This document shows, one piece after another, positions 6,090 through 10,566 of a stretch of 10,566 nucleotides of DNA (position 1 is the first letter of the stretch; each line of letters opens with the position of its first letter). The notes below the pieces were generated by a model, which was not told the DNA's origin, searched no databases, and saw only the letters and a program-made list of their open reading frames with translations. This stretch comes from Natrinema soli. GTDB lineage: Archaea; Halobacteriota; Halobacteria; Halobacteriales; Natrialbaceae. The stretch covers positions 1-10,566 of the forward strand of contig NZ_JAQIVI010000217.1 of assembly GCF_028618695.1 (NCBI RefSeq), given 5' to 3'. The position numbers and the translations under genes are program-made.

Positions 6090-6097
6090 CTTAAGTA
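6090..6097 (+). promoter_or_regulatory. Promoter of the tRNA-Ser / uS13 operon (CTTAAGTA)
   Basis: GTTGCCCTTAAGTAGTC is a typical haloarchaeal TATA element for stable-RNA and ribosomal genes. It predicts a transcript start near 6118-6122, giving a leader of roughly 60 nt before the tRNA 5' end. No box is seen 26 nt before the tRNA itself, so the tRNA must be cut out of a longer precursor. Confidence 0.5.
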
Positions 6098-6131
6098 GTC
6101 GACGGGGGTAGGTCCGGGTGCAATACGTGTA

Positions 6132-6159
6132 GGGGAGTGATCCCCGAGTCCGAGAGGGC
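6132..6159 (+). ncRNA. Tandem GNRA-tetraloop hairpins in the operon leader (candidate structured RNA element)
   Basis: Two hairpins sit back to back with 2 nt between them. The first is GGGGA-GUGA-UCCCC (6132-6145): five Watson-Crick pairs and a GUGA loop. The second is GUCC-GAGA-GGGC (6148-6159): four pairs including one G-U, and a GAGA loop. Both loops fit GNRA. They lie in the predicted 5' leader between the CTTAAGTA promoter and tRNA-Ser. The role is unknown; processing or protein binding is possible. I infer the transcript from the promoter only. Confidence 0.35.
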
Positions 6160-6177
6160 GATGATAGACGGAACGGT

Positions 6178-6260
6178 GTTGTGGTAGCCAAGCGGCCCAA
6201 GGCGCATGGTTGCTAACCATGTGGCGTCAAGCCTCCGGGGTTCAAATCCCCGCCACAACG
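6178..6260 (+). tRNA. tRNA-Ser(GCU), class II
   Basis: A complete cloverleaf folds by eye. The acceptor is GTTGTGG (6178-6184) with CCACAAC (6253-6259) and discriminator G6260. The D-stem is GCC/GGC. The anticodon stem is CATGG/CCATG with loop TTGCTAA, giving anticodon GCU (6212-6214), which reads serine AGC/AGU. The long variable arm GGC-GTCAA-GCC is that of a class II tRNA. The T-arm is CGGGG-TTCAAAT-CCCCG. There is no intron in the anticodon loop and no encoded CCA. It opens the transcription unit that continues with uS13 72 nt later. Confidence 0.96.
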
Positions 6261-6272
6261 TCGGACACTTCG

Positions 6273-6290
6273 CTGGCGTTTTCCCGCCAG
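6273..6290 (+). promoter_or_regulatory. Hairpin between tRNA-Ser and the uS13 gene
   Basis: CTGGCG-TTTTCC-CGCCAG gives a perfect 6-bp stem (plus an outer G-U), 12 nt after the tRNA 3' end and 42 nt before the uS13 start. The T run is in the loop rather than after the stem, so it is not a bacterial-type terminator. It could protect the 5' end of the uS13 mRNA after tRNA release, slow readthrough, or bind a ribosomal protein. Confidence 0.35.
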
Positions 6291-6332
6291 TCGATTTGCA
6301 CCGCAGGCAGACCAGAGACAGATACACGATAC

Positions 6333-6866
6333 ATGAGCGCGGAAGAACCTCAAGAACAAGAAGACGACGAAGACCTCCGATACTTCGTCCGCATCGGACA
6401 AACGGACCTCGATGGGACGAAGTCCGTCGAGCGCTCGCTCTCGGAGATGAACGGGATCGGTCGCCGGACCGCCCGACTCATCGCCGAGGAAGCGGGCGTC
6501 GACCGAACCGCGACGTTCGGTCGACTCGACGACGACGTCATCGACGGCGTCATCGAGGCCGTGGAGAACTACGCCGACCAGGTCCCCGACTGGCTCAACA
6601 ACCGTCAGGGCGACTTCTACAGCGGCGAAACGACCCACGAGATCGGGAACGATCTCCAGTTGACCCGACAGCACGACATCAACCGGATGAAGATGATCGA
6701 CTCCTACAAGGGCTCTCGCCACAAGCGAGGCCAGAAGGTTCGCGGTCAGCGAACCAAGTCCACCGGCCGAACGGAGGGCACCATCGGAGTCAACGTCGAA
6801 GAGATCCGCGAAGAGCAGGCCGAAGAGGCCGCAGCCGCCGAAGAAGAAGAGGACGAGGGTGAATAA
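6333..6866 (+). CDS. rps13: 30S ribosomal protein uS13, 177 aa
   Basis: Small-subunit head protein contacting the P-site tRNA and bridging to the 50S subunit. Typical archaeal uS13 features are the [16 protein letters not shown] opening (15-30), the helix-hairpin-helix-like [12 protein letters not shown] (39-50), and the basic RNA-binding segment [20 protein letters not shown] (127-146). A haloarchaeal acidic tail, [22 protein letters not shown], follows. The frame is open upstream into the tRNA, but the ATG at 6333 gives the normal N-terminus MSAEEPQEQ. No Shine-Dalgarno is visible before it, although it is not at the 5' end of the primary transcript; tRNA-Ser processing would leave a short leader. 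The stop and next start overlap as TAATG. Confidence 0.97.
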   Translation: MSAEEPQEQEDDEDLRYFVRIGQTDLDGTKSVERSLSEMNGIGRRTARLIAEEAGVDRTATFGRLDDDVIDGVIEAVENYADQVPDWLNNRQGDFYSGETTHEIGNDLQLTRQHDINRMKMIDSYKGSRHKRGQKVRGQRTKSTGRTEGTIGVNVEEIREEQAEEAAAAEEEEDEGE

Positions 6867-7387
6867 TGCCACTCGGCACTGACACCAAGCAATACGAGAC
6901 GCCGAACCACCCGTACCAGGGTGAGCGCATTGCCTCCGAACACTCCCTCGTCGACCGCTACGGGCTCTCGAACAAAGAAGAGCTCTGGCGAGCGCAGTCC
7001 GAGCTTCGCTCCTACCGGCGCGAGGCTCGAGAACTGCTCGGTCAGGCCCAGGACGACGAAACCGTCATCCGACGCTCCGAGGAATTCCTCAACCGACTCA
7101 AACGCGTCGGCATCCTCAACGAGACGGACGAACTCGGCGACATCCTGTCGCTCGAGATCGAGGACATCCTCGAGCGCCGACTCCAGACGGTCGTCTACCG
7201 GACGGGACTGGCGAACACGCCCCAGCAGGCCCGCCAGTTCATCGTTCACGGCCACGTCGTGGTCGACGGGCAGCGCCACCTCGTTCCGTCCTACGTCGTC
7301 GACACCGACGAGGAGGATCTGGTGGCCTTCGACGAGAACAGTCCGCTCGCGGACGAACTCCACCCCGAACGCGCGGAGGGTCAATAA
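6866..7387 (+). CDS. rps4: 30S ribosomal protein uS4, 173 aa
   Basis: Primary 16S rRNA-binding protein of small-subunit assembly. The N-terminus [22 protein letters not shown] is the archaeal type without the bacterial zinc knuckle. The helical [26 protein letters not shown] block (32-57) follows. The S4 RNA-binding domain is at about 104-150, with [32 protein letters not shown], and the tail is acidic. The ATG overlaps the uS13 stop by one base, and a Shine-Dalgarno-like GAGGGTGA lies inside the end of rps13 (about 6855-6862), which suggests coupled translation. In bacteria uS4 represses its own (alpha) operon by binding the leader; whether that happens here is unknown. Confidence 0.97.
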   Translation: MPLGTDTKQYETPNHPYQGERIASEHSLVDRYGLSNKEELWRAQSELRSYRREARELLGQAQDDETVIRRSEEFLNRLKRVGILNETDELGDILSLEIEDILERRLQTVVYRTGLANTPQQARQFIVHGHVVVDGQRHLVPSYVVDTDEEDLVAFDENSPLADELHPERAEGQ

Positions 7388-7388
7388 T

Positions 7389-7778
7389 ATGAGTCAGGAC
7401 GACGATAAATGGGGAATCGCCCACGTACACGCATCGTTCAACAACACCGTCATGACCGTGACCGACCTCACGGGCGCGGAGACGATCGCCAAGTCCTCCG
7501 GCGGGACGGCGGTCAAGCAGAACCGCGACGAGGCGTCGCCGTACGCGGCCATGCAGATGGCCGAGTCCGTCGCCGAAGAGGTCAAAGCGGCCGGTATCAC
7601 GGGCCTCCACGTTCGCGTGCGCGGCCCCGGCGGCAACCTCCAGAAATCCCCCGGTCCCGGCGCGCAAGCGACGATCCGCGCGCTCGCCCGCTCGGGCATC
7701 GAGATCGGGCGCATCGAGGACGTCACGCCGATCCCCCACGACGGATCGCGCGCACCGAAAGGCAAGGGCGGCTACTAG
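7389..7778 (+). CDS. rps11: 30S ribosomal protein uS11, 129 aa
   Basis: Small-subunit platform protein near the mRNA exit. Family motifs are [32 protein letters not shown] (8-39), [16 protein letters not shown] (49-64), [30 protein letters not shown] (76-104), and the conserved end [21 protein letters not shown]. Start ATG at 7389, one nucleotide after the rps4 stop, with a good Shine-Dalgarno GGAGG (7375-7379) 9 nt upstream. The larger frame open through rps4 is not used. The gene is followed 3 nt later by Rpo3. Confidence 0.97.
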   Translation: MSQDDDKWGIAHVHASFNNTVMTVTDLTGAETIAKSSGGTAVKQNRDEASPYAAMQMAESVAEEVKAAGITGLHVRVRGPGGNLQKSPGPGAQATIRALARSGIEIGRIEDVTPIPHDGSRAPKGKGGY

Positions 7779-7781
7779 ACC

Positions 7782-8531
7782 ATGACAGAGGAGTACGACG
7801 TCGAGTTCGTCGAACGCGAGGATCGCGAGGCACGGTTCCTCGTTCGCGGCGTGACGCCCGCGTTCGCTAACGGCATCCGCCGCGCGATGGTCGCCGACGT
7901 TCCCACGATGGCGATCGACACCGTCCGGTTCGTCGAGAACTCGTCGGTCATGTTCGACGAGCAACTCGCGCTCCGACTCGGGCTCGTCCCGCTGACGACC
8001 CCGCCGGTCGGCGAGTTCACCGAGGACGACACCGTTACGCTCTCGATCGACGTCGAAGGGCCGGCGACCGCCTACTCCGGCGACCTCGTCTCGAGCGACA
8101 ACCTCGTCCGCCCCGCGGACGATAACATTCCGATCATCGACCTCAAGGACGACCAGCGCCTCGAAGCCGAGGCCGATACCGTGATCGATCGCGGAAGAAA
8201 CCACGCCAAGCATCAGGGCGGAGTCGCGGTCGGGTACCGACACCTCCAGCGCGTGGCGGTCGACGGTGATCTTCCCGAGTTCGAGGACGAGGAGAGCCGG
8301 ATCATCCGCGGCGTCATCGAGGACGACGGCGAACTCGTGTCGACGAGTGAGTTCGATCACGACCTCTCGAATCGCTACCCGGGCAAGGAGGTCCGGGTCG
8401 AGGACGTGCCGAACGCCTTCGTCTTCCACGTGGAGACCGACGGCTCGTTCCCAATCGAGGAGCTCGTGACGCGAGCAGCGGAGACGCTCGCCGAACGCGC
8501 GACTGAACTCGAAGACGCAGTACAGCTATAG
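7782..8531 (+). CDS. rpo3: DNA-directed RNA polymerase subunit Rpo3 (D), 249 aa
   Basis: Archaeal counterpart of bacterial alpha and eukaryotic Rpb3. With Rpo11 it nucleates polymerase assembly. The dimerisation/assembly fold is seen in [32 protein letters not shown] (19-50) and [15 protein letters not shown] (60-74). The middle domain shows [17 protein letters not shown] (139-155), and the C-terminal helix is [25 protein letters not shown]. The protein contains no cysteine, so it cannot bind the Fe-S clusters carried by subunit D in Sulfolobus and Methanosarcina. It is 3 nt after rps11 and is the last gene of this unit, as in other haloarchaea. An older symbol is rpoD; it is unrelated to bacterial sigma-70. 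Confidence 0.96.
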   Translation: MTEEYDVEFVEREDREARFLVRGVTPAFANGIRRAMVADVPTMAIDTVRFVENSSVMFDEQLALRLGLVPLTTPPVGEFTEDDTVTLSIDVEGPATAYSGDLVSSDNLVRPADDNIPIIDLKDDQRLEAEADTVIDRGRNHAKHQGGVAVGYRHLQRVAVDGDLPEFEDEESRIIRGVIEDDGELVSTSEFDHDLSNRYPGKEVRVEDVPNAFVFHVETDGSFPIEELVTRAAETLAERATELEDAVQL

Positions 8532-8628
8532 ATATGAACCGACGCCCCCGACCCGATCAAGGAACGTCGTTCGCCGACGCCGTGAGCGACGAGACCGGCG
8601 ATCGCGTTCCTGCTGGAATCGAAAGGGG

Positions 8629-8634
8629 TTTGAA
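8629..8634 (+). promoter_or_regulatory. Promoter of the tRNA-Leu / eL18 (S9) operon
   Basis: AATCGAAAGGGGTTTGAAGG holds a TTTGAA TATA-like element centred about 29 nt before the tRNA 5' end (8661), preceded by an A/G-rich BRE-like GAAAG. Initiation would fall a few bases before the tRNA, so the 5' leader is very short, unlike the tRNA-Ser unit. The spacer after rpo3 (8532-8628) otherwise shows only a weak CGTCG-TTCGC-CGACG stem (8565-8579) and no gene. Confidence 0.45.
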
Positions 8635-8660
8635 GGGGCGACGGGTAGACGGAAGTGCGA

Positions 8661-8745
8661 GCAGGGATAGCCAAGTCAGGCCAACGGCGCAGCGTTCAGG
8701 GCGCTGTCTCGTAGGAGTCCGCAGGTTCAAATCCTGCTCCCTGCA
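8661..8745 (+). tRNA. tRNA-Leu(CAG), class II
   Basis: The cloverleaf is complete. The acceptor is GCAGGGA (8661-8667) with TCCCTGC (8738-8744) and discriminator A8745, as expected for leucine. The D-stem is GCC/GGC. The anticodon stem is CAGCG/CGCTG with loop TTCAGGG, anticodon CAG (8697-8699), which decodes CUG. The long variable arm CTC-GTAG-GAG and T-arm GCAGG-TTCAAAT-CCTGC complete it. No intron, no encoded CCA. CUG/CUC codons dominate in such GC-rich genomes, so this is a major-demand tRNA. It leads the eL18-uL13-uS9 operon, as described for Haloarcula marismortui. Confidence 0.97.
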
Positions 8746-8821
8746 TCACTTCTCTAAACTCGATTCCACCGTCGACGGCGCAGTATCCCGCGTCGCCGAC
8801 GTGCCGGCAGTTGCAGTATTT

Positions 8822-8826
8822 GGAGG
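8822..8826 (+). promoter_or_regulatory. Shine-Dalgarno of the eL18 gene
   Basis: GGAGG sits 6 nt before the eL18 ATG. It fixes that start and shows this internal cistron, made available after tRNA-Leu processing, relies on Shine-Dalgarno initiation rather than on leaderless starts. The 87-nt tRNA-to-eL18 spacer contains GCAGTAT twice (8780, 8813) and nothing else I can name. Confidence 0.65.
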
Positions 8827-8832
8827 AAACCA

Positions 8833-9186
8833 ATGAGTAGCAAGACTAATCCGAGGCTCAACGATCTCATCGCCGAGCTGAAGTCGACGTCCCGCGAAAC
8901 GGACGCCGACGTCTGGCGAGACGTTGCGGATCGACTCGAGAAGCCCCGACGCACCCACGCTGAGGTGAATCTGGGCCGCATCGAGCGGTACGCACGCGAA
9001 GAAGAGACTGTCGTCGTTCCCGGCAAAGTGCTGGGATCCGGCGCACTACAGAAGAACGTCACCGTCGCCGCCGTCAAGTTCTCTTCGTCCGCAGAGACGA
9101 AGATCGACCAGGTCGGCGAGCCAGTACCGCTCGAGCAAGTGCTCGAAGAGAACCCCGACGGATCGGATGTCCGGGTGATTCGATGA
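8833..9186 (+). CDS. rpl18e: 50S ribosomal protein eL18, 117 aa
   Basis: Archaeal/eukaryotic large-subunit protein without a direct bacterial r-protein name; it shares its fold with bacterial uL15. Recognisable blocks are [35 protein letters not shown] (6-40), [26 protein letters not shown] (45-70) and [16 protein letters not shown] (76-91). Length is normal for archaea. Start ATG at 8833 is set by GGAGG 6 nt upstream. The last bases ATGA are shared with uL13 (4-nt overlap), implying translational coupling. Confidence 0.96.
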   Translation: MSSKTNPRLNDLIAELKSTSRETDADVWRDVADRLEKPRRTHAEVNLGRIERYAREEETVVVPGKVLGSGALQKNVTVAAVKFSSSAETKIDQVGEPVPLEQVLEENPDGSDVRVIR

Positions 9187-9632
9187 GTCTCGCAGAGTTC
9201 GACGCAGATCTCGTCGTCGATGCCGGTGACTGTATCCTCGGACGCGTCGCGAGCGAGGTCGCCCAGCGCGCGCTGGACGGCGACCGCGTCGCGATCGTCA
9301 ACGCCGAGGACGCGGTCATCACCGGCGACAAGGAAGATATCTTCGAGACGTACCGCACGCGGCTACAGCTGGGTTCGGACCGCGGACCCTACTACCCCAA
9401 GCGACCGGACACGATCTTCAAGCGGTCCGTTCGCGGGATGTTGCCGTACAAGAAAACCCGTGGCCGCGAGGCACTCGACAGCGTCCGCGTCTACGTCGGC
9501 AACCCCTACGAGAACGACGACGATCACGACACGGAAGTGCTCAAGGGGACGTCGCTGGATCGGCTGTCGAACATCCGCTTCGTCCACCTACACGAAGTGT
9601 CCGAACAGTTAGGTGCTAACGTCACATGGTAA
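9183..9632 (+). CDS. rpl13: 50S ribosomal protein uL13, 149 aa
   Basis: Early-assembling 23S rRNA-binding protein. Family signatures are [21 protein letters not shown] (11-31), [22 protein letters not shown] (36-57) and the basic [19 protein letters not shown] (80-98). The end [18 protein letters not shown] (127-144) is characteristic of archaeal uL13. It starts inside the eL18 stop (ATGA), with a GGTGAT Shine-Dalgarno-like motif in the end of eL18. It overlaps rps9 by 7 nt at its end. Confidence 0.97.
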   Translation: MSLAEFDADLVVDAGDCILGRVASEVAQRALDGDRVAIVNAEDAVITGDKEDIFETYRTRLQLGSDRGPYYPKRPDTIFKRSVRGMLPYKKTRGREALDSVRVYVGNPYENDDDHDTEVLKGTSLDRLSNIRFVHLHEVSEQLGANVTW

Positions 9633-10024
9633 CCAACACGAGTGGCAAGAAAAAGACGGCCGTCGCCCGCGCCACGGTGCGCGAGGGCGAGGGTCGCGTT
9701 CGAATCAATTCGCAACCGGTCGAACTGGTCGAACCGGAGACGTCTCGGCTCAAGATGCTCGAGCCGTTCCGCATCGTCGGCGACGATCTGCGCGGCGAGA
9801 TGGATATCGACGTCCGCGTCGAGGGTGGCGGTATCAGCGGACAGGCAGACGCCGTCCGCACCGCCGTCGCACGCGGGATCGTCCAGCACTCGAACGACGC
9901 CGAACTCCGCGACGCGTTCATGGAGTTCGACCGGTCGCTGCTGGTCAACGACGTTCGCCAGTCCGAACCGAAGAAGTGGGGCGGCCCGGGCGCTCGGGCG
10001 CGCTACCAGAAGTCCTACCGCTAA
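9626..10024 (+). CDS. rps9: 30S ribosomal protein uS9, 132 aa
   Basis: Small-subunit head protein whose C-terminal tail reaches the P-site tRNA. Seen are the start [25 protein letters not shown] (4-28), the [19 protein letters not shown] block (67-85), and the basic C-terminal tail [17 protein letters not shown], ending in the invariant SYR/K-R type terminus. The ATG at 9626 overlaps the uL13 stop (ATGGTAA). Length is normal for archaea. It is the gene for which this operon is named in Haloarcula. Confidence 0.97.
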   Translation: MVTNTSGKKKTAVARATVREGEGRVRINSQPVELVEPETSRLKMLEPFRIVGDDLRGEMDIDVRVEGGGISGQADAVRTAVARGIVQHSNDAELRDAFMEFDRSLLVNDVRQSEPKKWGGPGARARYQKSYR

Positions 10025-10036
10025 GGTGATTCAATC

Positions 10037-10566
<530 letters not shown>

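Noticed and set aside
6137..6170. Possible C/D-box guide RNA in the tRNA-Ser leader (GUGAU and GAUGAUAG)
   Set aside because: The C-box matches are imperfect and I see no CUGA D box at a suitable distance.
7239..8429. 396-residue minus-strand frame antisense to rps4, rps11 and rpo3
   Set aside because: It covers three highly conserved genes and ends in a low-complexity Arg-rich stretch, typical of a shadow frame.
8534..8836. 100-residue plus-strand frame starting 3 nt after the rpo3 stop
   Set aside because: It reads straight through tRNA-Leu, and its composition (Arg/Ser-rich, few acidic residues) does not match haloarchaeal proteins.

Overview
The window is a piece of core chromosome from an extremely halophilic archaeon (class Halobacteria). 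The reasons are high GC content, very acidic predicted proteins, archaeal-type ribosomal proteins and RNA polymerase subunits, class II tRNAs without an encoded CCA, and AT-rich TATA-like boxes about 25-31 nt upstream of several start codons, which fits mostly leaderless transcription. The protein sequences look most like the Natrialba/Haloterrigena/Natrinema side of the class, but a genus cannot be fixed from sequence reading alone. I see no insertion sequence, integrase, CRISPR array or clear sign of transfer.

Layout. (1) 1-2196, minus strand: a GNAT acetyltransferase, then primase small subunit priS, then the N-terminal part of a GINS subunit that overlaps priS by an ATGA junction and runs off the left edge. 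This is a DNA-replication module. (2) 2379-4478, plus strand: archease followed by the RNA ligase RtcB, a functional pair for tRNA splicing and RNA repair. (3) 4540-4752, minus strand: a small acidic hypothetical protein, convergent with rtcB and divergent from moaA. (4) 4978-5967, plus strand: MoaA, the radical-SAM enzyme of molybdenum/tungsten cofactor synthesis. The 225-bp divergent spacer in front of it holds two TATA candidates and four short perfect dyads. (5) 6178-8531, plus strand: tRNA-Ser(GCU), uS13, uS4, uS11 and Rpo3 (RpoD), the archaeal counterpart of the bacterial alpha operon. (6) 8661 to the right edge, plus strand: tRNA-Leu(CAG), eL18, uL13, uS9, Rpo10 (RpoN), Rpo6 (RpoK) and enolase (partial). 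This is the order described as the halobacterial S9 operon of Haloarcula marismortui.

How the parts fit. Both translation/transcription operons begin with a class II tRNA (long variable arm), so processing of the tRNA would release the downstream ribosomal-protein mRNA. Genes inside these operons overlap or nearly touch, and several have Shine-Dalgarno-like GGAGG/GGTGA motifs. The first or single genes (GNAT, priS, rtcB, moaA) instead have a TATA-like box close to the start and no clear Shine-Dalgarno.

I did not find a wholly new system. The best leads are non-coding: two back-to-back GNRA-tetraloop hairpins in the leader of the tRNA-Ser/uS13 operon, a third hairpin between that tRNA and uS13, and the dyad cluster in front of moaA. 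Protein-level oddities are an Rpo3 with no cysteine at all, a PriS whose zinc site looks lost, and a MoaA without the usual C-terminal Gly-Gly.
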